Assembly (NCBI GenBank): GCA_903902915.1
Contig: CAIUWR010000071.1
Coordinates: forward strand, 1 to 64,000
Direction: 5' to 3'
From: an uncultured Hyphomicrobiales bacterium
GTDB taxonomy: Bacteria > Pseudomonadota > Alphaproteobacteria > Rhizobiales > Beijerinckiaceae
Length of the DNA stretch: 64,000 nt
The translations under genes were made by a program, and so were the position numbers. Below, piece by piece: positions 1 to 8,217 of this stretch; within the stretch, counting starts at the first letter, position 1; each line of letters starts with the position of its first letter. The notes under the pieces are model-generated. The model made no database searches, was not told the DNA's origin, and worked only from the letters and a program-made list of their open reading frames with translations.

Positions 1-141
1 ACTTCGTCCTAAATCTCATCAAGGAGATACCAGACAAGGCGTCCCTCAAGACAAGACGCAAGACCCTCGGTTGGGACGATCAGTACCTCCACGACGCCCT
101 GATGCAAAAATGGCGGTGATAGTGTTCAAGCGATTGCCCTG
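1..141 (+). mobile_element. Right end of an ISAs1-like insertion sequence
   Basis: The window opens inside a transposase reading frame and leaves it just before a GTTCAAGCGATTGCCCTG sequence at about 124-141. That sequence resembles the terminal inverted repeat I associate with ISAs1-family elements; this is recalled family knowledge, not a database match. The other end lies outside the window, so completeness, target duplication and exact family cannot be judged. It would be the only insertion sequence visible here. Confidence 0.55.
3..119 (+). CDS. Transposase C-terminus, partial (ISAs1-like)
   Basis: This is the last 38 codons of an open frame that enters from the left edge and ends at TGA 117-119. 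The tail contains KTRRKTLGWDDQYLHDAL; a basic stretch followed by GWD and YL is how ISAs1/H-repeat DDE transposases commonly end. The catalytic residues lie outside the window. The frame stops a few bases before the presumed terminal repeat, as expected for the 3' end of a one-gene insertion sequence. Whether the rest of the gene is intact is unknown. Confidence 0.5.
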   Translation, partial: FVLNLIKEIPDKASLKTRRKTLGWDDQYLHDALMQKWR

Positions 142-163
142 GGAACGCGCCGCTCACGGCCCC

Positions 164-1168
164 CTAAATTCCCGCCAGCGTATATCCCAGCAATAGCGCC
201 AGCCCCAGCGCCAGCACCAGACAGGCTGCGGCGAATTCGAGGGCGCGACCGATGATCTCTCCGCGCCTTGCGCCGCCGCCGGTCAGGCGCAGGGCCAGAT
301 CCTTGGCCAGAACGGCCATGGTCGCCAGCGCGCCGGTGGTGATGGCGGTGCCCAGCGCCATGGCGAAGGTGGCGGCGACGCCCGCCCAGAAAATCCCCTG
401 CGCCATGGAGAAGACCAGCACCAGGATCGCCCCAGAACAGGGCCGCGAGCCAGCCGTGATGACGGTCAGCGCCGCGTCGCGCCAGGAGAAGGTCTTTTTG
501 CCGAGCGTGCTGGGATCGGGCATGTGGAAATGGCCGCAGTTCGGGCCATGTTCGTGGCTCCCGTCCGCATCGGCGGCCTCGCAGACGAAGCGGGAGGCGG
601 GCGGCGGAGGCCGCAGCGCGGCGAAGAGCGCGCGCCCCTTGCGGAAGGCCAGAACCGCGCCAAAAGAGGCGATGCCCGCGAAGCTGGCGATCTCCACCCA
701 TTCCGCGGCGTCGCGCATGCGCTGGGCGGTGGCGCTGAGCAATACGGCGAGCACCCCCACGATGGCGATGGCCACAAGGCCCTGCAACAGGGAGGCGAGG
801 CCGGAAATCACCAGCCCGCGCTTCAGCGCCCGCTCATTGGCGATCATATAGGCCGCCACCACCGCCTTGCCGTGGCCCGGCCCCGCCGCATGGAATACGC
901 CATAGGCGAAACTCAGCCCCGACAGCGTCCAGAAGCCGGCGCCTGTGGTGCGGATCGCCCGCACGGCGCCGCTGATCTGGCGCTCGAACTCCATTTGCTG
1001 CGACATGAGCCAGCCCAGCACGCCGCCATATTGGCCTCCGCCCTCGCTGACGCCCACGCTGAAGGGATTGTGTCCCACCCCCTGCGCCAGAGCCGCCCCT
1101 GCGCAGCACACGAGGGCCAGCACGCCAGCCAGAAACGCTGCTCGCCGTGCCGTCGCGCGCGTCATCAT
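164..1168 (-). CDS. NicO-family nickel/cobalt transporter
   Basis: This is a predicted inner-membrane permease for nickel, cobalt or a related divalent metal (NicO/RcnA-like family). The 334-residue protein has an N-terminal signal-like segment, then about six hydrophobic helices. The family motif HAAGPGHGK is at residues 93-101, a His-rich loop (SHEHGPNCGHFH) lies near 203-214, and the second-half motif GSRPCSG is near 240. The start ATG overlaps the stop of the upstream DUF1007 gene by four bases (ATGA), so the two are translationally coupled. DUF1007/NicO pairs are widespread in alphaproteobacteria and probably act together in metal handling. Direction of transport and the metal cannot be read from the sequence. 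Confidence 0.9.
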   Translation of the reverse strand: MMTRATARRAAFLAGVLALVCCAGAALAQGVGHNPFSVGVSEGGGQYGGVLGWLMSQQMEFERQISGAVRAIRTTGAGFWTLSGLSFAYGVFHAAGPGHGKAVVAAYMIANERALKRGLVISGLASLLQGLVAIAIVGVLAVLLSATAQRMRDAAEWVEIASFAGIASFGAVLAFRKGRALFAALRPPPPASRFVCEAADADGSHEHGPNCGHFHMPDPSTLGKKTFSWRDAALTVITAGSRPCSGAILVLVFSMAQGIFWAGVAATFAMALGTAITTGALATMAVLAKDLALRLTGGGARRGEIIGRALEFAAACLVLALGLALLLGYTLAGI

Positions 1169-1794
1169 GGGCAGGCCACGATGGCGCGGTCGGCGAGCTT
1201 TGCGCCGAAATCCGTGCCGGGGGAGAGGCCGGAGAAGAAGCTCTCGTCGAGCTTCTTGGCCTCCTCGCCGTCGAGCGGTCTTGGCTTTGAAACGCTCAGC
1301 GAACAGCCTTGCGGCGCGCTGAGAAGCTTCACCGGGTCGCCTTTGTCGAATTGAAAGGCGACGAAATAGCTGGGGTCATAGATCTGGAACACAAAGAGTT
1401 TGCTCCGTGCGGCCTCCGTCAGCGGCATGGTGAAATGCAGCGTCGCCGTCTTGTCCTTGCCGTCGAACGTCATGGAATAATCGAATGGAGCGCCAAACGC
1501 CGCCTTCTTTCCGTTCACCTTGGGAAAGGTGAAATATTCATATTCCTTGAGGGATTCGATATTGGTCTGGGCTACGGGCTGTAGTTCCTGCGTGGTCGGA
1601 TCCTTGCCGTTCTGGCCCAGGTTTGCGGTGACGAAGGCCGAATACATGTCGTCGAAGGTCCAGTGGTGGCGAATGGCCGCCACCTTGCCCTCGGTGAATA
1701 TCACTTCGGTCGTCACGCTCACCATGACATGGGGATGCGCCTGAGCCGGAAGGCTCCACAGCAGCAGGGGCGTCAGCAAGAGAACTTTCTTCAT
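1165..1794 (-). CDS. DUF1007 family periplasmic protein
   Basis: This is a 209-residue protein of the DUF1007 family. The chosen ATG gives a clean signal peptide (MKKVLLLTPLLLWSLPAQA) followed directly by HPHVMV, the usual mature N-terminus of the family; a longer frame starts 27 codons upstream but would bury the signal peptide. The His-Pro-His start suggests metal binding in the periplasm, which fits the coupled NicO permease gene that follows. The molecular function is not established. A short 5-3-5 inverted repeat lies 36 bp upstream of the start and may be an operator. Confidence 0.88.
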   Translation of the reverse strand: MKKVLLLTPLLLWSLPAQAHPHVMVSVTTEVIFTEGKVAAIRHHWTFDDMYSAFVTANLGQNGKDPTTQELQPVAQTNIESLKEYEYFTFPKVNGKKAAFGAPFDYSMTFDGKDKTATLHFTMPLTEAARSKLFVFQIYDPSYFVAFQFDKGDPVKLLSAPQGCSLSVSKPRPLDGEEAKKLDESFFSGLSPGTDFGAKLADRAIVACP

Positions 1795-1830
1795 GCGCGC
1801 GGCGCGCTCCCGATCATGGATTGAGTCGTC

Positions 1831-1843
1831 TGTTTCGCAAACA
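1831..1843. promoter_or_regulatory. Small inverted repeat upstream of the metal-transport pair
   Basis: TGTTTCGCAAACA has 5-bp arms around CGC and sits between the divergent DUF1007/NicO and prpE genes. Its position suits an operator for a metal-responsive regulator, but it matches no consensus I can name with confidence. It is a weak candidate because short repeats of this kind arise by chance. Confidence 0.25.
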
Positions 1844-2028
1844 ACTTTGGCTTGATCGGGGCAGTGAGGCAACACAGGCGCCTGTTTTAAACTCAGGACG
1901 CCGCCGCGCTACATTGCGCAAGAAGGCTCCATCAGGGCGGGAGGCTTCGTCTAAGAGCTAAGGCCCGCGCTGTTGCCATGCTGCGCCCGACGTCTCACAA
2001 AAGCGCCAAGGAAATGTCGGAGGCGTCG

Positions 2029-3930
2029 ATGACCAGCCGTTATCGCGAAGCATATGCTGATTGGCGGAGAAATCCCGAAGGGTTTTGGGCGCAGGCGGCG
2101 CGGGAGATCGACTGGATCACGCCTCCCGATCAGATCTTCGACGCGAAGGCGGGCGTCTACGGCCACTGGTTTCCGGACGCCGAATGCAACGTCTGCTGGA
2201 ATGCGGTGGATCGCCATGTGGCGGGCGGGCGCGGGGCGCAGGACGCCGTCATCTATGACAGTCCCGTCGCGGGCGCGAAGCGGCGCATCACTTATGCGCA
2301 GCTACTCGACGAGGTGAGCACGCTGGCGTCCGTGCTGCAAAATCTGGGCGTGGGCAAGGGCGACCGGGTCATCGTCTATATGCCGATGATCCCCGAGGCG
2401 CTCTTCGCCATGCTGGCCTGCGCGCGCATCGGCGCCATCCATTCGGTCGTTTTCGGCGGTTTTGCGGCCAAGGAGCTGGCCACCCGCATCGACGACGCCG
2501 CCCCCAAGGCCGTGCTGACAGCCTCCTGCGGCATCGAGCCGGGTCGTCTGGTGCCCTACAAGCCGCTGCTGGATGAGGCGATCCGCCTCGCCGCCGCCAA
2601 GCCGCACGCCGTGCTGCTGTTGCAGCGCCCGCAGGTCGCAGCCGCCATGAGCGAAGGCCGTGATCACGACTGGGCGCAGGCCATGCAGGCCGCCCGCGCG
2701 GCGGGCGCGCGCGCCGATTGCGTGACGCTCAAGGCCACAGATCCGCTCTATGTGCTCTACACCTCCGGCACCACAGGCGTCCCCAAGGGCGTGGTGCGCG
2801 ACACTGGCGGCTACATGGTCGCGCTGAAATGGACGATGAAGAACCTCTATGGCGTCGAGCCGGGCGAGGTTTTCTGGACCGCCTCGGACGTCGGCTGGGT
2901 CGTGGGTCATAGCTATATCGTCTATGGGCCGCTGCTGCATGGCGCGACGACCGTGATCTACGAGGGCAAGCCCGTCGGCACGCCGGATGCGGGCGCCTTC
3001 TGGCGCATGATCGAAGAATATGACGTCACCGCGCTCTTCACCGCGCCGACGGCTCTGCGCGCGATCAAGAAAGAAGATCCCGAGGCGGAACATCTGAAGC
3101 GCTACAAGCTGAAGAACCTGCGCACCCTGTTTCTGGCGGGCGAGCGCGCCGATCCTGCGACCGTGGACTGGGCCGAGACGATCCTTGGCGTGCCGGTGGT
3201 CGATCACTGGTGGCAGACGGAGACCGGCTGGGGCATCGTGGGCAATCCCGTCGGGCTTGGCCTGTTGCCGGTGAAACATGGTTCGCCCACCGTGCCCATG
3301 CCCGGCTATGACGTGCGCATCGTCGATGAGGCGGCCCAGCCCGTGCCCGATGGCAAGATGGGCTCCATCGTCATCAAGTTGCCCCTGCCGCCCGGCTGCC
3401 TGCCGACGCTCTGGCAAAACGACGCACGCATGTATGAGAGCTATCTCGCGGAATTCCCCGGCTATTATAAAACCGCCGACGCGGGCTTCAAGGATGCGGA
3501 CGGCTATCTCTACATCATGGGCCGCACCGACGACATCATCAACGTGGCGGGCCATCGCCTGTCCACCGGCGGCATGGAGGAGGTTCTGGCCTCCCATCCC
3601 GATGTCGCCGAATGCGCGGTCATCGGCATGAAGGACGCGCTGAAGGGCGAACAGCCCTGCGGCTTCGCGGTGCTGAAATCGGGCGTGACGCGCGACCCCG
3701 CCGTCATCGAAAAGGAACTGGTGGCGCTGGTGCGCGACAAGATCGGCCCGGTGGCCGCCTTCAAGATCGCGGTGACGGTGGCGCGCCTGCCCAAGACCCG
3801 CTCGGGCAAGATCCTGCGCGGCACAATGAAGAGAATCGCCGACGGCGACGAATGGACCGCCCCCGCCACCATCGACGATCCCGCAATCCTCGACGAGATC
3901 AAGGCGTCGTTGCAGGCAAAGAGGCTTTAG
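2029..3930 (+). CDS. prpE: Propionyl-CoA synthetase (PrpE-type acyl-CoA ligase)
   Basis: This adenylate-forming enzyme activates propionate (or acetate and other short acids) with ATP and CoA. The 633-residue length matches PrpE/Acs. Visible motifs are the P-loop-like YTSGTTGVPKG near residue 242, the WWQTETGW A5 motif, MGRTDDIINVAGHRLSTG near 497, and the regulatory lysine TRSGK at K594, which in this family can be acetylated. The start was chosen because GGAGG lies five bases upstream; an ATG at 1978 would add 17 unsupported residues. No methylcitrate-cycle or propionyl-CoA carboxylase gene is adjacent. PrpE is favoured over Acs by the overall sequence, but the substrate is inferred. Confidence 0.9.
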   Translation: MTSRYREAYADWRRNPEGFWAQAAREIDWITPPDQIFDAKAGVYGHWFPDAECNVCWNAVDRHVAGGRGAQDAVIYDSPVAGAKRRITYAQLLDEVSTLASVLQNLGVGKGDRVIVYMPMIPEALFAMLACARIGAIHSVVFGGFAAKELATRIDDAAPKAVLTASCGIEPGRLVPYKPLLDEAIRLAAAKPHAVLLLQRPQVAAAMSEGRDHDWAQAMQAARAAGARADCVTLKATDPLYVLYTSGTTGVPKGVVRDTGGYMVALKWTMKNLYGVEPGEVFWTASDVGWVVGHSYIVYGPLLHGATTVIYEGKPVGTPDAGAFWRMIEEYDVTALFTAPTALRAIKKEDPEAEHLKRYKLKNLRTLFLAGERADPATVDWAETILGVPVVDHWWQTETGWGIVGNPVGLGLLPVKHGSPTVPMPGYDVRIVDEAAQPVPDGKMGSIVIKLPLPPGCLPTLWQNDARMYESYLAEFPGYYKTADAGFKDADGYLYIMGRTDDIINVAGHRLSTGGMEEVLASHPDVAECAVIGMKDALKGEQPCGFAVLKSGVTRDPAVIEKELVALVRDKIGPVAAFKIAVTVARLPKTRSGKILRGTMKRIADGDEWTAPATIDDPAILDEIKASLQAKRL

Positions 3931-3958
3931 GGTTTTCGCTTGTGTCTTGACGCGGAAG

Positions 3959-3987
3959 CGATCAGCATCGCGCTGCGATGCTGATCG
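3959..3987. repeat. Perfect 13-bp inverted repeat (hairpin element)
   Basis: CGATCAGCATCGC and its exact reverse complement flank a 3-base GCT loop. On RNA it would form a very stable hairpin just after the prpE stop and could act as its terminator, although only three T residues follow. It lies inside the end of the antitoxin remnant, which suggests a REP-like mobile palindrome rather than a dedicated terminator. I saw no second copy in the window. Confidence 0.7.
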
Positions 3988-4006
3988 TTTGGGCGTCTCA
4001 TCTCTT

Positions 4007-4026
4007 CGCGGATCAATTGATCCGCG
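4007..4026. repeat. 20-bp perfect palindrome
   Basis: CGCGGATCAATTGATCCGCG reads the same on both strands with no spacer. It encodes part of the ADQLIREE stretch of the antitoxin remnant, so it may be coincidental coding sequence. A gapless 20-bp palindrome only 20 bp from another perfect inverted repeat is nevertheless unlikely by chance. It could be a protein-binding site or part of a compound repetitive element. Confidence 0.6.
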
Positions 4027-4246
4027 CGCGCTAAGACCCTTGCACGCCTGTCTGCGGGCAGTTTCGCTACGAGTTCGTTGAGCGTCGTCATATCTGCGCC
4101 CTTTTCCGGACCGCGATTTATAGTTGGGTGAAGGAGATAGCTTTTGACTATTGCGGGATCAAGCGCGCCGCCGCGTCTTCCTGCTCTTCCCTCCATCGCG
4201 CCCCGCCCTATGATCAGGCGGCGTCCCAGCACTGCAGGAGCCTCCC

Positions 4247-4624
4247 ATGACCCGCGCCGTGAAAATCCCCGGTCCTGACCATCCCATCGACATCGCGCCT
4301 TCTGGCGCGCGTGTGCGGGTGATCTGGCGGGGGGAAGTGGTGGCCGACACCACGCGCGCCCTGCGGCTCGCCGAGGCGTCCTATCCGCCGGTTTTCTATA
4401 TTCCGCGCACAGATGTGCGGGCCGATCTGTTGCGCGCGAGCGCGACGACGACCTGGTGCCCCTACAAGGGCGCGGCGAGCTATCATGGATTGGAATTGGG
4501 GGACGCGAGCAGCGCAGACGCCATCTGGGTCTATGAGACGCCGCATGAGGGCGTGGCCGCGATCACGGGCCATCTGGCCTTCTATCCGAATCGAGTGGAC
4601 CGGATCGAGGTTGGGCAGGGCTGA
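4247..4624 (+). CDS. DUF427 domain-containing protein
   Basis: This 125-residue soluble protein is one DUF427 domain. Typical features are the VRVIWRGEVVADT opening, FYIPRTDV in the middle and TTWCPYKGAASYH towards the C-terminal half, which carries a conserved Cys and His. The biochemical role of DUF427 is not established. Upstream lies the antitoxin remnant and downstream, convergent, trcR, so it appears monocistronic. A GGAG-containing stretch precedes the ATG. Family assignment is firm; function is unknown. Confidence 0.85.
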   Translation: MTRAVKIPGPDHPIDIAPSGARVRVIWRGEVVADTTRALRLAEASYPPVFYIPRTDVRADLLRASATTTWCPYKGAASYHGLELGDASSADAIWVYETPHEGVAAITGHLAFYPNRVDRIEVGQG

Positions 4625-4699
4625 CGCCACCCCCATGGGGGTGGCGACGTCGGTCTGGAAACAGCCAAGGCCAGCGCCCCGGGGACGCTGGCGAAAGGC

Positions 4700-5419
4700 T
4701 CATTCCTTGGTCTTGAGATCCTTGAGCTTCGAGAAAACCGAGTCGACGTCGAAATCGTCGTGCTCGTCGCGCACAGGGGCGGAGGGCTGGCTTTTGCCGA
4801 ACACGTCTTCCTGGCTGAAAGTCTGCTCGGGGCGGGGACCGGTGGTGATCTCGGCCGAGAGCAGCATGGCGCCCTGATCGAGGGCGTGCTGCGGACGCTC
4901 CTTGTTGCCGCGCGCCACTTCCATGTCGAGATCCATCTGCGAGCACATGCCCAGCGTCACCGGATCCATCGGCGACAGATTGGCCGCGTTCCAGTGGGTG
5001 CGTTCACGGATCGACTGCAGGGTCGTCTTGGTGGTGCCGGCGAGGCGCATGATCTGCGCATCCTTCAGCTCGGGATGGTTGCGCAGCAGCCACAGGATGG
5101 CGTTGGGGCGATGTTCGCGGCGGGATTTCGGCGTATAGCGCTTGCCGCGCGATTTCATCTCCGGAATGCTCACCTTCGAGACGGCGAGCCGCAGATGATA
5201 GCCGGAATTGGCCTCGCCGCGCGCGATCTCCTCGCGGGTGAGCTGGTTGGACGTGATGGGGTCATGGCCCTTGATCCCCGCCGCCACTTCGCCGTCGGCG
5301 ATTCCCTTGACTTCAAGCGGATGAAGTTTGCAGAAATCGGCGATCTGGTCGAAGGTCAGCGAGGTGTTCTCAACAAGCCAAACGGCCGTCGCCTTCGGCA
5401 TCAGCGGGGCGTCGCTCAT
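4700..5419 (-). CDS. trcR: Cell cycle transcriptional regulator TrcR (DUF1013)
   Basis: This 239-residue protein is colinear with the alphaproteobacterial DUF1013 family, named TrcR in Caulobacter. Its N-terminal part (LMPKATAVWLVENTSLTFDQ, FCKLHPLEVKGIADGE) resembles a helix-turn-helix. The central LWLLRNHPELKDAQI and AGTTKTTLQSIRERTHW stretches are strongly family-like. The C-terminal 50 residues are acidic and probably disordered. TrcR-type proteins are thought to bind RNA polymerase or DNA in cell-cycle control; that is family knowledge, not visible here. It follows the quinone oxidoreductase gene on the same strand after a 177-bp gap holding a long hairpin, so it probably has its own promoter. 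Confidence 0.88.
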   Translation of the reverse strand: MSDAPLMPKATAVWLVENTSLTFDQIADFCKLHPLEVKGIADGEVAAGIKGHDPITSNQLTREEIARGEANSGYHLRLAVSKVSIPEMKSRGKRYTPKSRREHRPNAILWLLRNHPELKDAQIMRLAGTTKTTLQSIRERTHWNAANLSPMDPVTLGMCSQMDLDMEVARGNKERPQHALDQGAMLLSAEITTGPRPEQTFSQEDVFGKSQPSAPVRDEHDDFDVDSVFSKLKDLKTKE

Positions 5420-5458
5420 CAGCTATCTCCTTTGCGCGGATCGCGCGGCACAATTCGG

Positions 5459-5492
5459 GTCAGGCGCGAGCCCCGCCGGGCTTTCGCCTGAC
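5459..5492. repeat. Two-part hairpin between qor and trcR
   Basis: GTCAGGCG and CGCCTGAC form the outer arms and AGCCC/GGGCT the inner arms, with symmetrical 2-base internal loops and a 4-base tip. The sequence is in the 5' region of trcR and downstream of the quinone oxidoreductase gene. It could end qor transcription, although no U-run follows, or structure the trcR leader. The symmetry shows directly in the sequence; the role is inference. Confidence 0.5.
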
Positions 5493-5596
5493 TGAGGCTA
5501 CAGCCTCAAACTCGACATCCATGATGGGAAGACCGAGATATAAGCCGCCGGGCCGGGGAAAGCAACGATTCCGTGACGAATGCCCGGAAATAGCCT

Positions 5597-6586
5597 TCAC
5601 AGGGTCAGGACCACCTTCCCGATATGCTGGGAGCTCTCCAGTCGGGCATGGGCTTTGGAGGCCTGCGCGAGGGGAAAGGTCGAGTCCATCACCGGGCGGA
5701 TCTGGCCCGCCTCGATCAGCGGCCAGACTTTCTCGCGCAGCGCGCTCGCGATGGCGCCTTTTTCGGCCACCGTGCGCGGGCGCAGGGTCGAGCCCATGTG
5801 GCGGATGCGCCGCTGGCTCATGAAGCGCAGATCCGCCTTGGCGCCCTGCATGAAGGCGATCTGGGCCACGCGCCCGTCCATGGCCGCGCATTGGTGGTTG
5901 CGCTCCACATAGGGGCCGCCCACCATGTCGAGGATCACATCCGCCCCGTGGCCGCCGGTGATCTCCTTCACGGCGGGCACGAAATCGGTGGTCTTGTAGT
6001 TGATCGCGGCGTCCGCGCCGAGCTTGCGGCAGGCGTCGCATTTTTCATCCGAACCGGCTGTCGCGATGACCTTCGCGCCAAAGGCCTTCGCCAACATGAT
6101 GGCCGTGGTGCCGATGCCGGAGGTTCCGCCATGCACCAGCAGCCATTCCCCCGCCTTCAATCCCGCCATTTCGAAGGCGTTGACCCAGACCGTGAAGAAG
6201 GTTTCGGGCAAGGCTGCGGCCTCGACCATGGAAAGCCCCTTGGGGACTGGCAGAGCGTGGGTCTCATGCACCACGCAAAATTCCGCATAGCCACCGCCAT
6301 GGGCCAGCGCGCAGACCTTGTCGCCGCGCTTCCAGGCGTTGACGCCCGCGCCCAGGGCCACGACCTCGCCTGAAATTTCCAGGCCCGGCAGATCCGAGGC
6401 GCCTGCGGGGGGCGGATAGCGGCCTTCGCGCTGGGAAATGTCGGGGCGGTTGACGCCAGCGGCGGCCACCTTGACCAGAATTTCGCCCGGACCGGGCTGG
6501 GGCAGGGGCCGCGTTTCCGCCGCCAGCACCTCGGGCCCTCCGGGATGGGAAATGGCGATCGCCGTCATGGTTGCGGGTAAAGTCAT
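5597..6586 (-). CDS. NAD(P)H-quinone oxidoreductase, zinc-independent MDR family
   Basis: This is a 329-residue medium-chain dehydrogenase/reductase of the quinone oxidoreductase (QOR/PIG3-like) type, a cytosolic NADPH-dependent enzyme reducing quinones or enones. The GroES-like half holds AAGVNRPDISQREGRY and LPGLEISGEVVALG. The Rossmann half carries LLVHGGTSGIGTTAI, an AxxGxxG-like nucleotide-binding turn. The zinc ligands of alcohol dehydrogenases are absent, as expected for QOR. The start could be this ATG or the one six codons later. It reads away from glmM on the same strand with a 75-bp gap. Substrate unknown. Confidence 0.88.
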   Translation of the reverse strand: MTLPATMTAIAISHPGGPEVLAAETRPLPQPGPGEILVKVAAAGVNRPDISQREGRYPPPAGASDLPGLEISGEVVALGAGVNAWKRGDKVCALAHGGGYAEFCVVHETHALPVPKGLSMVEAAALPETFFTVWVNAFEMAGLKAGEWLLVHGGTSGIGTTAIMLAKAFGAKVIATAGSDEKCDACRKLGADAAINYKTTDFVPAVKEITGGHGADVILDMVGGPYVERNHQCAAMDGRVAQIAFMQGAKADLRFMSQRRIRHMGSTLRPRTVAEKGAIASALREKVWPLIEAGQIRPVMDSTFPLAQASKAHARLESSQHIGKVVLTL

Positions 6587-6661
6587 GGCGCAGGTTCCCG
6601 AGCTTCCGTCATCAGGGGATTACCCCTGATGCGGGCGCGGGGCAACGGTCTTGCGCTGATC

Positions 6662-8017
6662 CTACTCGGCGGCCGCCCTGCCGCCGCCCCGCAATGCGTC
6701 GCAGATCTGATCCACGACATTTTCAACCAGGGCGTGATCGTCGCCTTCCGCCATGACGCGAATGACCGGCTCCGTCCCCGAGGGGCGGATCACCAGTCGT
6801 CCGGTCTTGCCCAGCCGCGCCTCGCCCTCGGCGATGGCCGCCTTCACATGGCCGTCCTGAAGCGGTTGCCCGCCCCCATGGCGCACATTCTTGAGGATTT
6901 GCGGCAGGGGGTCGAACAGATGACAGACCTCGCTCACGGGCCGGTTCTGACGCTTCACCACCGCCAGCAGCTGGAGCGCCGCCACCAGACCGTCGCCGGT
7001 CGTGGCGTAGTCGGTGAGAATGATGTGGCCGGACTGTTCGCCGCCCAGATTGTAGCCATGCTCGCGCATATGTTCGAGCACATAGCGGTCCCCCACCGAA
7101 GTGCGCGGCATTTCGAGGCCGATGCCGGCGAGGTAGCGTTCCAGGCCCAGATTCGACATGACGGTGGTGACGACGCCGGGGCGCGACAGGCGGCCGTCCT
7201 CCTTCCAGCTCTGGGCCACCACGGCCATGAGCTGGTCGCCGTCCACCAGATGGCCGCGCTCATCCACCACGAGCACCCGGTCAGCATCCCCATCGAGCGC
7301 GATGCCGATATCGGCGCGCATCTCGCGCACCTTGGCGGCCAGCGCCTCGGGCGAGGTCGAGCCGACATCCTCATTGATGTTGAAGCCGTTGGGCTCCACG
7401 CCAATGGAGAAGACCTCGGCGCCCAGCTCCCAAAGCGCCTCCGGCGCCACCTTGTAGGCGGCCCCATTGGCGCAATCGACCACGATCCGCAGCCCTTCGA
7501 GGGACAGGTTGCGCGGCAGGGTGCGTTTGGCGAATTCGATATAGCGGGCGTGGACGCTTTCCACGCGCTTGGCCCGGCCGAGTTCCCGCGATTGCGACAG
7601 GCGGGGGCTGAGGTCGGCGCCAAGCAAGGCCTCGATCTCATGTTCGACTTCGTCGGACAATTTGAAGCCATCCGGCCCGAAGAGCTTGATGCCATTGTCT
7701 TCGAATTTATTGTGCGAGGCCGAGATCATCACGCCCAGATCCGAGCGCATGGAGCGGGTGAGCATGGCGACCGCGGGGGTCGGAATGGGGCCGAGCAACA
7801 GCACGTCCATGCCCACGGAGGTGAAGCCCGCCACCATGGCGTATTCGATCATATAGCCGCTGAGCCGCGTGTCCTTGCCGATGACCACGCGATGGCGGTG
7901 GTCGCCCCGCTGAAACACCAGCCCGGCGGCCTGCCCGACCTTCAGGGCGAGTTCGGGGGTGATGTGGCTATTGGCGCGTCCGCGAATGCCATCCGTTCCG
8001 AAGTATTTTTTCGCCAT
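6662..8017 (-). CDS. glmM: Phosphoglucosamine mutase
   Basis: GlmM converts glucosamine-6-phosphate to glucosamine-1-phosphate, feeding UDP-GlcNAc into peptidoglycan and lipopolysaccharide. The 451-residue product from the internal ATG starts [13 protein letters not shown], the canonical N-terminus; the longer open frame adds 35 unsupported residues. The phosphoserine loop [12 protein letters not shown] places the active serine at S101. The metal loop DGDADR lies near 243, and the phosphate-binding end is [15 protein letters not shown]. It follows ftsH in the conserved pal-cpoB-tilS-ftsH-glmM order, except that arsC is inserted divergently between ftsH and glmM. Confidence 0.97.
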   Translation of the reverse strand: MAKKYFGTDGIRGRANSHITPELALKVGQAAGLVFQRGDHRHRVVIGKDTRLSGYMIEYAMVAGFTSVGMDVLLLGPIPTPAVAMLTRSMRSDLGVMISASHNKFEDNGIKLFGPDGFKLSDEVEHEIEALLGADLSPRLSQSRELGRAKRVESVHARYIEFAKRTLPRNLSLEGLRIVVDCANGAAYKVAPEALWELGAEVFSIGVEPNGFNINEDVGSTSPEALAAKVREMRADIGIALDGDADRVLVVDERGHLVDGDQLMAVVAQSWKEDGRLSRPGVVTTVMSNLGLERYLAGIGLEMPRTSVGDRYVLEHMREHGYNLGGEQSGHIILTDYATTGDGLVAALQLLAVVKRQNRPVSEVCHLFDPLPQILKNVRHGGGQPLQDGHVKAAIAEGEARLGKTGRLVIRPSGTEPVIRVMAEGDDHALVENVVDQICDALRGGGRAAAE

Positions 8018-8217
8018 CGGCTCCCGGTCCTGATCTCTCGATCGCTCTAAAGGCGAGACTATAGCCCAGGCGCCAGCGTCCCACACGCGGGGGCATAGCT
8101 GTCGCCAATCACATTTTGTCACCTAGCTTAACACAGGTCGGCCAGTCTACCGCGCCCGCGAGCCGCCTGCATTGCGTCCATCCGGCCTCACGCTTACACT
8201 TTTTGCAGGAGACCATC

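Larger units (their letters stand above)
3927..4091 (-). pseudogene. Truncated XRE/HigA-type antitoxin remnant
   Basis: A 54-codon frame begins MTTLNELVAKLPADRRARVL and continues to REEM. This is the typical N-terminus of XRE antitoxins, where a LPADRR...ARAxELI.EE segment is normally followed by the helix-turn-helix. Here the similarity stops at EEM and the remaining codons run through a perfect 13-bp inverted repeat. I infer that the DNA-binding part was lost or replaced by the palindromic element. No partner toxin is next to it. It might still be a short expressed protein, but a decayed gene is the simpler reading. Confidence 0.5.

Noticed and set aside
1795-2028. Nickel/cobalt (cobalamin or NiCo) riboswitch upstream of the NicO pair
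   Set aside because: No conserved core was visible; only a small inverted repeat stands out.
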